From Thermotoga maritima MSB8 (GTDB lineage Bacteria; Thermotogota; Thermotogae; Thermotogales; Thermotogaceae): 64,000 nucleotides of DNA. The notes beneath the pieces are model-generated. The model was not told the origin of the DNA. It was given only the letters and a program-made list of their open reading frames with translations, and searched no databases. Made by a program: the position numbers and the translations under genes. Shown one piece after another: positions 16,930 to 26,593 of this stretch; position 1 is the first letter of the stretch, and each line of letters begins with the position of its first letter. The stretch is taken from contig NC_000853.1 in NCBI RefSeq assembly GCF_000008545.1, forward strand, positions 200,465 to 264,464, written 5' to 3'.

Positions 16930-17832
16930 ATGAAGAAAGTAACGATCGTGGTTTTGCTCCTGACGATATCCATTCTTTTCGGAGAAACACTTTTGAATCC
17001 CCTCGGGCCCGCGTTGATTCCTGTTGTTCCTATCATGGACGGGAAGATACCGACGGATGTGAAGATCGAAATCTGGAAAAATCCAGAGGAAGCGGTTGCG
17101 AAGATAGTTTCAAAAGAGGTTGATTTCGCTGTTCTTCCCGTGACCGTTGGTGCGAATCTATACGGAAAGGGAGTAAGGATAAAACTCGTGGGTGTACACG
17201 AGTGGAAGGTGTTCTATCTTGTTGCATCTGATGATGCTACCTTTGATGGATGGGAGAGTCTTCGAGGGCAGGAAGTTTACACACCTCACGGAAGAGGACA
17301 GACGGTGGATGTTCTGATGAGGTACTTTTTATCAAAAGCAGGACTCACTCTCGACAGAGATGTGAAGATACTCTACGCACCTCCCCAGGAAATAGTCGCA
17401 CTCTTCAAATCAGGAAAGGTGAAGTACGCGGCTCTTCCCGAACCATTCGTTTCCATGTGTCTTGACAGGGGAAAAGTGGTTCTAGATTTTCAGAAAGAGT
17501 GGGGAAAGGAACTGGGAGTACCCGGAAGGATTCCGATTGCCGGTCTGTTCGTGAGGGAAGGTGTGGACAAAGAAACCGTTGAAAAAGTAGAGAAAGCCCT
17601 CATAGATTCTATCAGGTGGATGAAAGAAAATCTCGATGAAACCGTTCAACTTTCTTCTGAAAAATTGGGTATTCCCGCAAAGATTCTGAAATCGTCACTG
17701 GAGAGAATAGAGTTCGAATATGTACCTGTTGAAAAATGCAGAGAGGAAGTCGAGACCTTTCTGAAAAAGCTGAACGAACTCTATCCCGAAGGGTTTGAAA
17801 AGATACCAGACGAAGGATTCTACTGGAAATGA
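16930..17832 (+). CDS. ABC transporter substrate-binding protein, NitT/TauT (SsuA/THI5-like) type
   Basis: 300 residues with a signal peptide (about 1-18, cleavage near FGE) and no lipobox. The class of fold is suggested by LGPALIPVVPI, KIVSKEVDFAVLPVTVGANL and YTPHGRGQTVDVLMRYFLSKAGL, typical of binding proteins for sulfonate, nitrate or pyrimidine precursors. The ligand cannot be told from sequence. AGGAGGTGATT lies before the ATG. Permease and ATPase genes follow with overlaps. Confidence 0.82.
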   Translation: MKKVTIVVLLLTISILFGETLLNPLGPALIPVVPIMDGKIPTDVKIEIWKNPEEAVAKIVSKEVDFAVLPVTVGANLYGKGVRIKLVGVHEWKVFYLVASDDATFDGWESLRGQEVYTPHGRGQTVDVLMRYFLSKAGLTLDRDVKILYAPPQEIVALFKSGKVKYAALPEPFVSMCLDRGKVVLDFQKEWGKELGVPGRIPIAGLFVREGVDKETVEKVEKALIDSIRWMKENLDETVQLSSEKLGIPAKILKSSLERIEFEYVPVEKCREEVETFLKKLNELYPEGFEKIPDEGFYWK

Positions 17833-18560
17833 GAGCGGTTTTTGGAATACTTCTTGTTCTGATAGCGTGGTACCTTTTGCACTTTCTTTTCCCATCTTCT
17901 CTCATATTGCCGGGTCCTGTGGAAACCTTCAAAGTCTTTATTAAAATGTTGAATCGTGAAACCTTCGAGGCCCTTTTGAGCACACTCTTGAAGGGCCTCG
18001 TTTCCACTTTCATCGTCATCGCTGTGGGACTTCCCGTTGGTTTCTTCATGGGTATCAGCGACAGGGTGTACGAATTTCTACGTCCTTTGGTCACGGTGGT
18101 GCAGGCGGTACCCGTTGTTTCCTGGCTCGTCGTTGTGATCTTTCTCTGGGGAATAGGCTGGCAGGGTCCTGTCGTCATCTCTTCCCTTTCCCTCATTCCA
18201 GTTGCCATTTTCACAACGGTTTCCGGGGTAAGAAGCGTGGACAGAAAGCTGTTGGAAGTGATGAAGGTCTACAGGGTGCCGCGGAGGATGATTTTGAAGG
18301 AGGTGTATCTTGGTTCGATCTGGCCCTTCGTTCTCTCGATTCTGGAGGTGTCTTCTGGAAACGTGTGGAAAGCGGTTGTTATGGGGGAGTACCTTTGCGG
18401 TGACAGTGGACTGGGAGTTCTGATATCCTGGGCACGGCAGTACGTGGACGTTCCTCGGGTGTACGCACTCACCATTTTCACAGTGGTTCTGGGGATATCT
18501 TTTGAAAGATCTGTGAAGGTTCTCGCAAGGAGAGTGTGGAAGAAGTGGAGGTTATCCTGA
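17829..18560 (+). CDS. ABC transporter permease, NitT/TauT type
   Basis: 243 residues with about six membrane helices and the EAA coupling loop in KVYRVPRRMILKEVYLGSIW. VQAVPVVSWLVVVIFLWGIG and GDSGLGVLISWARQYVDVPR match the SsuC/TauC family. The ATG overlaps the binding-protein stop by four bases. Confidence 0.88.
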   Translation: MRAVFGILLVLIAWYLLHFLFPSSLILPGPVETFKVFIKMLNRETFEALLSTLLKGLVSTFIVIAVGLPVGFFMGISDRVYEFLRPLVTVVQAVPVVSWLVVVIFLWGIGWQGPVVISSLSLIPVAIFTTVSGVRSVDRKLLEVMKVYRVPRRMILKEVYLGSIWPFVLSILEVSSGNVWKAVVMGEYLCGDSGLGVLISWARQYVDVPRVYALTIFTVVLGISFERSVKVLARRVWKKWRLS

Positions 18561-19237
18561 AGGTAGAAGGATTGAGGAAAGACTTCAACGGTGTTAAGGT
18601 GATAGAAAACTGGGGTTTTTCAGTTGGTAAGGGTGAAAGGGTGGCTCTTCTTGGGCCGTCTGGCTGTGGAAAAACAACCTTTTTGAGGATTGTATCAGGT
18701 CTTGAAGACTATCAGGGAAAGGTGAAGGTTTTCACGGATAAAATCGGATACGTGTTTCAGGAACCCAGGCTGATTCCGTGGAAAACGATAACGGAGAATT
18801 TGATGTTGATCAGAAGAGATACAGACAGAATAGCATCCCTTCTCGAGAAAGTGGAGCTGAAAGGTTTTGAAAATCACTATCCATGGCAACTCAGCGAGGG
18901 AATGAAACAGAGGGTAAACTTTGTGAGGGCACTCCTTGTGGATCCTGATCTTCTCCTTCTCGACGAACCTTTCGACGCACTGGACTTGAAGACAAAGATG
19001 AAGGTGATGGATTTGCTGGTTGATTTATGGCAGAAGAGGAGGTTCTCCATCGTTTTTGTGACACACAACGTGAAGGAGGCTGTTTTTCTGTCGGAAAGGA
19101 TCTTTCTCCTATCGGGAAGGCCTTCAAAGATACTCGACGAAGTGAAGCTGAAAGAGAAAGCCATAGATTTCACTGATGAGAAATTGTTCAGGCTGGAAAA
19201 GATGGTGATCGAAAGGCTCCTCAACCTACTTCGATGA
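18545..19237 (+). CDS. ABC transporter ATP-binding protein, NitT/TauT type
   Basis: A 230-residue ATPase: Walker A GPSGCGKTT, Q-loop FQEPRLIPW, signature LSEGMKQRV (a change from the usual LSGGMRQRV), Walker B LLLLDEPFDALD, H-loop VTHNVKEA. Two in-frame GTG codons exist; GTG 18545 has AAGGAGA at a workable distance, whereas the one at 18536 touches it. The 3' end overlaps the convergent recG gene by 17 bases with no terminator between them. Confidence 0.85.
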   Translation: MEVILKVEGLRKDFNGVKVIENWGFSVGKGERVALLGPSGCGKTTFLRIVSGLEDYQGKVKVFTDKIGYVFQEPRLIPWKTITENLMLIRRDTDRIASLLEKVELKGFENHYPWQLSEGMKQRVNFVRALLVDPDLLLLDEPFDALDLKTKMKVMDLLVDLWQKRRFSIVFVTHNVKEAVFLSERIFLLSGRPSKILDEVKLKEKAIDFTDEKLFRLEKMVIERLLNLLR

Positions 19238-21563
19238 GTTTTATCTCTTCCGGGAGTTCTATTCCTTCCACGTCGATTTCCTGAACGTCTTCTCTTGCCC
19301 ACTCCAAGAGTTTCAGATCTCTGTATAGATCGGCCACTTTGAAGCCGCTCAAACCGTGCTGTTTCACACCGAAGAACTCTCCAGGGCCCCTCGTTTTCAG
19401 GTCGTACTCGGCTATTTTGAACCCATCTGTGTTGAGTGTGAAGAATCTCAGCCTCTCCATTGCCTCCTCTCCCACGTCTCCAACAACGAGGAAGCAGTAA
19501 GCCTCCTGACCTCCCCTTCCCACTCTTCCACGAAGCTGGTGGAGCTGGGCGAGGCCAAACCTCTCTGGGTTTTCTATCACCATCACGTTCGCTCTCGGAA
19601 CGTCTATCCCGACTTCTATAACCGTTGTGGAAACGAGGATGTCGTACCTTCCTTCGGCGAACTCTAACATGACTCTGTCCTTTTCTTCCTGAGAAAGCCG
19701 TCCGTGCATGAGACCCAGTTTGAACTCCGGGAAGACTTCTTTCGAGAGGTATTCGTACATCTCCACAGCGGACTTCACGTTCAGTTTGTCCGACTCTTCG
19801 ATGAGCGGATAAACGATGAAAGCCTGTCCTCCCCTCATCACTTCTTGCCTCACGAACTCGTAGACTTCGTTCACTCTATCCATTGGAACGAGCATGGTCT
19901 GCACTTCTTTCCTTCCAGGAGGCATCTCGTCTATCACTGTGACATCGAGGTCCCCGTAGAAGGCAAGGGCCATGCTTCTGGGAATGGGAGTGGCACTCAT
20001 CACCAGTGTGTCCACCATTTTTCCCTTGTTCATGAGGGCTTCTCTTTGCTTCACACCGAAGCGGTGCTGTTCGTCGATTATGACCAGTCCCAGGTTCTTG
20101 AAATGAACGTCTTCCTGTATCAGTGCGTGTGTTCCTATCACCACATCTATCTGACCGTTCCTGAGGCCGGATTTTATTTTCTCCTTCTCTGAGGGCGTGG
20201 TTGCTCCTATGAGGAGTGCCACGTGGATGTTGAACTTCGAAAAACTCTCGACGGTTCTTCTGTAGTGCTGGATCGCGAGGATCGAGGTTGGCACCATGAA
20301 GGCCGTCTGGAAACCCGCTTCGTAGTTGTCGAGTATGGCAAGCTGTGCCACGACGGTCTTTCCAGAACCCACATCTCCTTGAAGAAGCCTGTTCATCGGT
20401 TTTTCAGAGATCATATCGTTTCTTATCTCCTGGTGGGCTCTTTTTTGAGCATTTGTCAGCTTGAAGGGAAGGGACTTTATAAACTCCTCTGCGAGTTTTC
20501 CTTCTATTTTCTTTGGAATCCCTCCGTGCTTTTCCCGCTCTTTTCTGATCTTCTGGAAAGCCAACTGAAGTACGAAGAGTTCTTCGTAAGCCAGTCTCTC
20601 TCGGGCCTTTTCGAGGTGATAGAAGGTTTTGGGAAAGTGCATGCCGTAGTACGCGTCTTTCACACCAAGCAGTTTTCTCTTCTCAAGAATCCTTTCTGGA
20701 AGGGTTTCTTTCAACGAACAGCAGAGCGATGGGATGTTTTCCTCGAAGATCTTTCTCATTTGTTTTTGTGAAATTCCCGAGGTCAAACGGTATATGGGAA
20801 GTATCCTTCTTACATATTCTCCCTCTTTCGGTGTTACCTCGGCGTTGTGGATTTCGTACTGGCCCGTGTACGCGTTCGATTTCACGGTGCCGGTCACGAA
20901 AACTTCTTTTCCAGTGAGCTGTTTCAGATAGGTCTGGAGGTAGTCCTGGTTGAACCATTTCAAGGGAACGTGCACCAAACCGTCAGACAGAACGGCAGTC
21001 AAGATGTTCATGTTCTGGAATTTTTTTGTCTCAACGCTCACGATCTTTCCCTGGGTTGTCACCTTTTCACCGGGAAGGAGATCGTTCAGTTTGAAGATCT
21101 TTCTTCTGTCTTCGTAATCCCTCGGGAAGAACTCGAGGAGGTCTCTCAGCGTTTCTATTCCGAGTTTTTTTAGTTTCTTCTTTCTGTTGGGTCCCACTCC
21201 TTTTGCGTACTGGATATCCGTTGAGAGATCGACTTCTTCTCCAGAACATTCCAAATAGTCTATGAGAAACCAGCTTCTCAGCTTTTCTATCATTTCCAGA
21301 GATTTCTGGATTCTGTACCTTTTTCTTGCTTCCGGAAGGTTGGGAATTTCTTTCACGTAGTCAAGAAAAGCTTGAAGTTTCTCCTCGAGGTCTTTGTTTT
21401 CCAGTAAAGGATCATCCAGCTCCTTCAGGAGCTGGTGAATTCTCCGTGTGTTCACCTGATTCTTGAGCATTTTCTCGACTTCGTTGAGGAATTCTTCTAA
21501 CAGTGTCGGCAACGCTTCACCCCACAAGAAAAGAGAGGATGTAAAGTATCTGGAACACAACAA
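19221..21563 (-). CDS. recG: ATP-dependent DNA helicase RecG
   Basis: 780 residues as in the T. maritima RecG of known structure: a long N-terminal helical region (about 1-145) found in thermophilic RecG, the OB-fold wedge domain (about 150-350), then SF2 helicase lobes with Walker A GDVGSGKT, DEQH box, SATPIPRS, and QLRGRVGRG. It drives fork reversal and branch migration. This start is a TTG whose first 17 codons lie over the small membrane ORF at 21517-21621. An in-frame TTG at 21512 with GGGGTGA upstream is a credible alternative, giving 763 residues. Confidence 0.94.
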   Translation of the reverse strand: MLCSRYFTSSLFLWGEALPTLLEEFLNEVEKMLKNQVNTRRIHQLLKELDDPLLENKDLEEKLQAFLDYVKEIPNLPEARKRYRIQKSLEMIEKLRSWFLIDYLECSGEEVDLSTDIQYAKGVGPNRKKKLKKLGIETLRDLLEFFPRDYEDRRKIFKLNDLLPGEKVTTQGKIVSVETKKFQNMNILTAVLSDGLVHVPLKWFNQDYLQTYLKQLTGKEVFVTGTVKSNAYTGQYEIHNAEVTPKEGEYVRRILPIYRLTSGISQKQMRKIFEENIPSLCCSLKETLPERILEKRKLLGVKDAYYGMHFPKTFYHLEKARERLAYEELFVLQLAFQKIRKEREKHGGIPKKIEGKLAEEFIKSLPFKLTNAQKRAHQEIRNDMISEKPMNRLLQGDVGSGKTVVAQLAILDNYEAGFQTAFMVPTSILAIQHYRRTVESFSKFNIHVALLIGATTPSEKEKIKSGLRNGQIDVVIGTHALIQEDVHFKNLGLVIIDEQHRFGVKQREALMNKGKMVDTLVMSATPIPRSMALAFYGDLDVTVIDEMPPGRKEVQTMLVPMDRVNEVYEFVRQEVMRGGQAFIVYPLIEESDKLNVKSAVEMYEYLSKEVFPEFKLGLMHGRLSQEEKDRVMLEFAEGRYDILVSTTVIEVGIDVPRANVMVIENPERFGLAQLHQLRGRVGRGGQEAYCFLVVGDVGEEAMERLRFFTLNTDGFKIAEYDLKTRGPGEFFGVKQHGLSGFKVADLYRDLKLLEWAREDVQEIDVEGIELPEEIKLIEVG

Positions 21564-21621
21564 AAGACACCATCATCAAAACGATGAGGGCGAAGACAAG
21601 CACGAACCCCTTATTCCACAT
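21517..21621 (-). CDS. Predicted 34-residue single-helix membrane protein
   Basis: Reverse strand ORF starting MWNKGFVLVFALIVLMM, almost wholly hydrophobic after Lys4 and so able to form one membrane helix. Its ATG overlaps the hpt stop (frames offset), and its TGA falls four bases before the alternative recG start at 21512, the spacing of a coupled gene. No Shine-Dalgarno of its own is seen. It might be chance within an over-long recG 5' end. I do not recognise the family. Confidence 0.45.
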   Translation of the reverse strand: MWNKGFVLVFALIVLMMVSFVVFQILYILSFLVG

Positions 21622-22123
21622 AGCCTATGTAGGGAAGGTTTCGGTATTTTTCATCGATGTCGAGACCGTAACCAACCAGGAATTTATCATCCACTCTGAA
21701 TCCCACGAAGTCCAGAGGAATTCCATGATCGTGGACGGTTTTTTCTATGAGACTCACTATCCTGAAATCTCTTGGATTGTATTTTTTCAGGTATCGGACT
21801 ATGTGCTGCAAGGTGAGACCGGTGTCAACGATGTCTTCCACAAGGAGCACGTATTCATCGTGTATCGATTCATCGATCCAGGATTTCACTCTAATCTTTC
21901 CCGTTGAAGAGGTACCCTGATAGCTCGAGACATGAATGAAAGAGTATTTGACGTTCAGTTTCCTTATGTTCAACATGAGGTCGCTGAAGAAGTGTATGGA
22001 TCCCTTCAAGATGCATACAGCGTGTATGGTGTCTGTTTTACCCAGGTAGTACTCTTCTATTTCCCGTGCCAGTTCCTTGATTCTCTTCTTGAGAGTCTCT
22101 TCGTCTATCAGCACCTTTATCAT
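21611..22123 (-). CDS. hpt: Hypoxanthine phosphoribosyltransferase
   Basis: 170 residues. The PRPP-binding motif VLLVEDIVDTGLTL (about 93-106) and the flexible-loop region HVSSYQGTSSTGKI are typical of HPRT, which converts hypoxanthine or guanine plus PRPP to IMP or GMP. The start ATG overlaps the upstream gene's stop as TGATG; GGAGGTG lies five bases before it, which argues against the GTG one codon upstream. Confidence 0.92.
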   Translation of the reverse strand: MIKVLIDEETLKKRIKELAREIEEYYLGKTDTIHAVCILKGSIHFFSDLMLNIRKLNVKYSFIHVSSYQGTSSTGKIRVKSWIDESIHDEYVLLVEDIVDTGLTLQHIVRYLKKYNPRDFRIVSLIEKTVHDHGIPLDFVGFRVDDKFLVGYGLDIDEKYRNLPYIGYVE

Positions 22124-22749
22124 CACTGCACCTCCATGACGACTACTTTTCTTTCTTTCGGCTTTTCAAAGAGCTCGAGGATGTTTCCCACACGTTCGTA
22201 CGAATCGAAGAGTTTCAAAAAATCATCAACGGGCAGGAGATTGAATTTCAGGTACTTCGTCTTGTAGTGCATCGGAATGATGACTTTCGCGTTCAGCAAA
22301 TCCGCTACTTCCTTTGCCTCCTTTGGCCCAATGGTGTAAGTTCCACCGACGGGTACCAGCAGGACATCGATCTCACCTATTTCTTCTACCTGAGCGGGGG
22401 TAAGCACGTGTCCAAGGTCTCCCAGGTGGCATACTTTTATGCCTTCCCCTTCGAATACGAAGACGATGTTTTTGCCCCTTTCTCTTCCATGCGATGGGTC
22501 GTGAAAGGTCTCCACACCTTTTATTTTCACACCGTTCACGGTGTAAGCACCGGGTCTGTCTATCACACGGAAGTTTCCCTTCACAAGATGGTGAGCGTTG
22601 TGATCGAAATGCTGATGACTTTCCGTTACAACATCAGCGGTTACGTTTGGTATGGGATATCCCACACTCTCATCGAAAGGATCTGTAACGATCGTTTTTC
22701 CTTCCATCTCCAGGGCGAAGCATGCGTGTCCAAACCAGGTGATCTTCAT
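22123..22749 (-). CDS. Metallo-beta-lactamase-fold metal-dependent hydrolase (UlaG-like)
   Basis: 208 residues beginning MKITWFGHACFALEM, the usual opening of the UPF0173/UlaG-like branch. The metal motif reads ESHQHFDHN (H-x-H-x-D-H), followed by GDLGH and PMHYKT, which supply the other ligands. The substrate is unknown for this branch. It lies between pyk and hpt in a tight leftward operon. Confidence 0.85.
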   Translation of the reverse strand: MKITWFGHACFALEMEGKTIVTDPFDESVGYPIPNVTADVVTESHQHFDHNAHHLVKGNFRVIDRPGAYTVNGVKIKGVETFHDPSHGRERGKNIVFVFEGEGIKVCHLGDLGHVLTPAQVEEIGEIDVLLVPVGGTYTIGPKEAKEVADLLNAKVIIPMHYKTKYLKFNLLPVDDFLKLFDSYERVGNILELFEKPKERKVVVMEVQ

Positions 22750-22761
22750 AGCGATCCCCCC

Positions 22762-24162
22762 TCAATCCACCTTCAACACCCTTATGGTGTTTGTCGTTCC
22801 CACCTTTCCTGGAACGCCGGAAGTGAGAACCACCAGATCCCCTTTTTCTGCCAAACCCATTTCTTCTACTTTCTTCAGCCCTTTTTCGATAAACTCTAAT
22901 TCCTGGGAACATTTTTCAGCGAGAACGGGTATCACCTTCCTCACGAGAGAAAGTCTGTAGTAGGTTTTCTCTTCTGGTGTCAGGGCCACAATGGGTTGAG
23001 AAACGTTGTACTTTGAAACACGAACAGCGGTACTCCCGGATATGGTAGGTGTGATGATCAGCTTCGCGTTCAGAGATTCAGAGAGCTGCCAGCAGGCGTG
23101 TGATATAGCCTCAGATATGTCGCTGGTATCGTATTCTATCGTTCTGAAAAATTCCAGTTTTTTTTCGGCTTCTTTTGCTACTTTACTCAGCACCTTTATG
23201 GCTTCCAGGGGATGTTTTCCAACCGCTGTTTCCGCTGTGAGGAGCAGGGCGTCCGCTCCATCGAAGATGGCGTTGGCTATGTCGGTGACCTCTGCCCTCG
23301 TGGGGAACGGATTTTCTATCATCGATTCGAGTATCTGAGTTGCGACTATGACTGGTTTGGAGTAGTACTTGGAGAGTTTGATGATTTCTTTCTGAACGAT
23401 GGGGACTTCTTCTATGGGTATCTCCACTCCCAGGTCACCGCGTGCGACCATGATTCCATCGCTCACCTTTATTATCTCCTCGAGACGCTCCAGAGCCTTT
23501 TTCGTTTCTATTTTGGAGATTACAGGTATTTCCTTTCCGTGTTTTCTGATCTCTTCTTTTGCCTTGAGCACGTCCTCTGGCTTTCTCACAAAAGAAAGAG
23601 CGAAAAATTCAACGTCATGCAACGTTCCGAGTTTTATGAATTCTCTGTCTCTGTCCGTTATGGATTCCACCGAAAGATCGGCCGTCGGTACGTTCACACC
23701 TCTCCTGTGTGTGATCTTTCCACCGACTTTCACCACTGTTTTCACTTCTGTATCGGTTGTTTCAATTACCTCAAGCACTATCTCTCCATCGCTCAGCAGA
23801 ATGGTGTCTCCTTTCTTCACGTCCTTTGGAAGAGAGCTGAGATTCACCGAGACTATGTGTTCGTTTCCAAGTATTTCCTTTGTGGTGAGAGTGAAGATCT
23901 GGCCTTCTTTTAATTCCACAAACTCTTTTTCGAGGTATCCGGTTCTGATCTTCGGCCCCGCAAGATCGATCAGAATGGCTACGGGTTTTTTCTTTTTCTC
24001 TCTCAGATCTTTTATTTTGAGTATTTTCTGTTCCTGCTCGTTCCAGTCACCATGTGAGGTGTTTATTCTGAAGACGTTCACTCCAAGGTCTATCATCTTT
24101 TCTATCATTTCATAGCTGTCTGTTCTTGGTCCGACCGTACATACGATCTTTGTACTTCGCAC
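22762..24162 (-). CDS. pyk: Pyruvate kinase
   Basis: 466 residues, the short form without the extra C-terminal PEP-utiliser domain of Bacillus. TKIVCTVGPRTDSYEMI at the start, the active-site signature SDGIMVARGDLGVEIP, and KPVIVATQILESM. It converts PEP and ADP to pyruvate and ATP, the last step of glycolysis. Starts at GTG with GGGGTGA upstream, 13 bases after pfkA, so both glycolytic kinases are made from one message. Confidence 0.96.
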   Translation of the reverse strand: MRSTKIVCTVGPRTDSYEMIEKMIDLGVNVFRINTSHGDWNEQEQKILKIKDLREKKKKPVAILIDLAGPKIRTGYLEKEFVELKEGQIFTLTTKEILGNEHIVSVNLSSLPKDVKKGDTILLSDGEIVLEVIETTDTEVKTVVKVGGKITHRRGVNVPTADLSVESITDRDREFIKLGTLHDVEFFALSFVRKPEDVLKAKEEIRKHGKEIPVISKIETKKALERLEEIIKVSDGIMVARGDLGVEIPIEEVPIVQKEIIKLSKYYSKPVIVATQILESMIENPFPTRAEVTDIANAIFDGADALLLTAETAVGKHPLEAIKVLSKVAKEAEKKLEFFRTIEYDTSDISEAISHACWQLSESLNAKLIITPTISGSTAVRVSKYNVSQPIVALTPEEKTYYRLSLVRKVIPVLAEKCSQELEFIEKGLKKVEEMGLAEKGDLVVLTSGVPGKVGTTNTIRVLKVD

Positions 24163-24175
24163 GATTTCACCCCGT

Positions 24176-25135
24176 TCATGAAAGCATATGTGCTATTTCG
24201 TAAAGTTTTTTGTCGATCGTTTTCTTTGTGGAGAGCGCTTCCATTATAGGAACTCTCACGAACTTGTTCCCTTGGAGCGCTATCATCACGTCTACCTCTC
24301 CGTCCAGAAGAGCATCGACCGCTTCAACTCCCATACTCAGTGCCAGTCTTCTGTCGAAAGCCGTTGGAGAACCACCTCTCTGTACGTGTCCGAGTATGGT
24401 GATCCTCGTTTCGTAGCCTATCCTGTATTCGAGGTGTCTTGCGACGGTATAGGCACTCGCTGCCCCTTCAGCGACTATGATTATGCTGTTGATCTTTCCT
24501 CTTCTCCTTTCTTCGAGAATTCTATCGGCGAGCTGTGAATAATCCACCGGAATCTCTGGTACGATGATGGCTTCTGCACCAGTCACCAGTCCCGCCATGA
24601 GAGCGATGTAGCCGGAATGCCTCCCCATGACTTCCACAATGAAAGCTCTCTCATGCGAGCTAGCGGTGTCTTTGAGCTTTTGAACAGCATCCATCACCGT
24701 GTTCAAACACGTGTCCACCCCTATGCACATGTCAGTCAACCCAATGTCGTTGTCTATGGTTGCTGGTATACCGACAACGGGTATTTTGTGTTCTTCGTAA
24801 AGAAGATGAGCGCCGGTGAGACTCCCTTCACCACCTATGACGACGAGTCCTTCTATACCATGTTTTTTTATCTGTTTCGCAGCGAGTTCCCTGCCCTCTT
24901 CTGTCTTGAACTCCTCACATCTGGAAGTTCTCAGAATTGTTCCTCCCTTTTCTGTGATTCCTGCCACATCTTTGTACTCGAGTTTTACAAAATCGCCGTC
25001 GATGAGGCCTGAGTAACCTCTTCTCACTCCGATCACTTCCAGTCCCTGCCTGACACCGTACCTGACCACGGCTCTCACAGCTGCGTTCATTCCAGGTGCG
25101 TCTCCGCCGCTTGTAAGTACTGCTATCTTCTTCAA
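24176..25135 (-). CDS. pfkA: ATP-dependent 6-phosphofructokinase
   Basis: 319 residues. [14 protein letters not shown] (ATP loop), PATIDNDIG (fructose-6-phosphate/catalytic region) and [14 protein letters not shown] are intact. The motif GGEGSLTGA keeps Gly at the residue that distinguishes ATP-using from PPi-using enzymes (Asp in the latter), so ATP is the expected donor. Starts at TTG with GGGAGGCTGATC upstream; first gene of the leftward pfkA-pyk-...-recG run. Confidence 0.95.
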
Positions 25136-25201
25136 GGCGATCAGCCTCCCTGTGAATTGTTTGTTCTCTTCAATGAGAGTTTAGCATATGCATCAAAAGT
25201 G

Positions 25202-25230
25202 ATAAAATGTACATGGGTTCCCTATGTCAA
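25202..25230 (-). promoter_or_regulatory. Promoter of pfkA-pyk operon
   Basis: Reverse strand -35 TTGACA (25225-25230), 17-base spacer, -10 TTTTAT (25202-25207), about 67 bases before the pfkA start. In the same 155-base gap I see no clear rightward promoter and no glycine riboswitch core. Confidence 0.6.
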
Positions 25231-25290
25231 TTTACCACTTCTTCGTGATGTTAACAAACCCTGAATCTTGGTGTAAGGAGGATTAAAATT

Positions 25291-25500
25291 TTGAAGTGGA
25301 AAACTTTAATTGAGGGAAGTGAACTGGAGGTAAAGATGATCGAGGATATATTGAAAGAAAACGGAGTACCTTACGTAGTTGAAACGTGTGATGATGTTAC
25401 ACCGAGAGCGATTTTTGGTTCTTCAGCCCTCATGGTGATAAAGGTACCAGAGAAATTTTTAGAAGAAGCAAAGAGAATTCTGGAGGAGATGCGGGAATGA
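25291..25500 (+). CDS. DUF2007-type small protein
   Basis: 69 residues. The pattern KTLIEGSELEVKMIEDILKENGVPYVV followed by ALMVIKVPEKFLEEAKRILEEM fits the DUF2007 ferredoxin-like fold sometimes called a putative signal-transducing protein. Its function is not known. TTG start with AAGGAGGATT upstream. The stop overlaps the gcvT ATG (ATGA), so it is the first gene of the glycine operon. Confidence 0.75.
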   Translation: MKWKTLIEGSELEVKMIEDILKENGVPYVVETCDDVTPRAIFGSSALMVIKVPEKFLEEAKRILEEMRE

Positions 25501-26591
25501 AGAGAACGCCTCTATTTGAAAAGCATGTTGAACTCGGTGCGAAAATGGTAGATTTCGCGGGGTGGGAGATGCCTCTTTATTACACATCCATATTCGAAGA
25601 AGTGATGGCAGTCAGAAAATCGGTGGGGATGTTCGATGTCTCTCACATGGGGGAATTTCTCGTTAAAGGGCCCGAGGCGGTTTCTTTTATTGACTTTCTT
25701 ATAACGAACGACTTTTCTTCACTTCCGGATGGTAAAGCGATTTACTCTGTCATGTGCAATGAAAACGGTGGAATCATCGATGATCTTGTTGTGTACAAGG
25801 TGAGTCCTGATGAAGCTCTCATGGTGGTGAACGCGGCAAACATTGAAAAGGACTTCAACTGGATAAAATCCCATTCGAAGAATTTCGATGTCGAAGTATC
25901 GAACATTTCAGATACGACAGCGCTCATAGCGTTCCAGGGGCCAAAAGCACAGGAGACCCTCCAGGAGCTTGTTGAAGACGGTCTCGAGGAAATTGCCTAT
26001 TATTCTTTCAGAAAGAGTATTGTAGCCGGTGTAGAGACTCTTGTCTCAAGAACGGGATACACGGGTGAGGACGGTTTCGAACTGATGCTTGAAGCGAAGA
26101 ATGCACCGAAGGTCTGGGATGCTTTGATGAATCTGCTCAGAAAAATCGATGGCAGACCCGCAGGTCTTGGGGCGAGAGACGTTTGCCGACTCGAGGCGAC
26201 TTATTTGCTGTACGGTCAGGACATGGATGAGAACACGAATCCTTTCGAAGTGGGACTTTCCTGGGTTGTAAAACTGAACAAAGACTTCGTGGGGAAGGAA
26301 GCGCTGCTGAAAGCGAAGGAAAAAGTGGAAAGAAAACTTGTGGCGCTTGAGCTCTCTGGAAAAAGAATAGCAAGAAAAGGCTATGAAGTTTTAAAGAATG
26401 GAGAGAGAGTGGGAGAGATCACAAGTGGTAACTTCTCTCCAACTCTTGGGAAGTCGATAGCGCTGGCTCTCGTTTCAAAATCGGTGAAGATAGGAGACCA
26501 ACTGGGAGTGGTGTTTCCTGGTGGAAAGCTTGTAGAAGCTCTGGTAGTAAAAAAACCATTTTACAGAGGCAGTGTGAGGAGGGAGGTTTGA
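25497..26591 (+). CDS. gcvT: Glycine cleavage system aminomethyltransferase (T protein)
   Basis: 364 residues; releases ammonia from the aminomethyl-lipoyl H protein and passes the one-carbon unit to tetrahydrofolate. FAGWEMPLYY near the N-terminus, MFDVSHMGEF (folate-site region), and RTGYTGEDGFELM with DARGVCRLE-like GLGARDVCRLEATYLLYGQD match the family. Coupled to both neighbours by overlaps. Confidence 0.96.
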   Translation: MKRTPLFEKHVELGAKMVDFAGWEMPLYYTSIFEEVMAVRKSVGMFDVSHMGEFLVKGPEAVSFIDFLITNDFSSLPDGKAIYSVMCNENGGIIDDLVVYKVSPDEALMVVNAANIEKDFNWIKSHSKNFDVEVSNISDTTALIAFQGPKAQETLQELVEDGLEEIAYYSFRKSIVAGVETLVSRTGYTGEDGFELMLEAKNAPKVWDALMNLLRKIDGRPAGLGARDVCRLEATYLLYGQDMDENTNPFEVGLSWVVKLNKDFVGKEALLKAKEKVERKLVALELSGKRIARKGYEVLKNGERVGEITSGNFSPTLGKSIALALVSKSVKIGDQLGVVFPGGKLVEALVVKKPFYRGSVRREV

Positions 26592-26593
26592 AG

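Noticed and set aside
25136-25290. Glycine riboswitch before the gcv operon
   Set aside because: The 155-base gap lacks the conserved tandem core and is partly used by the pfkA promoter.
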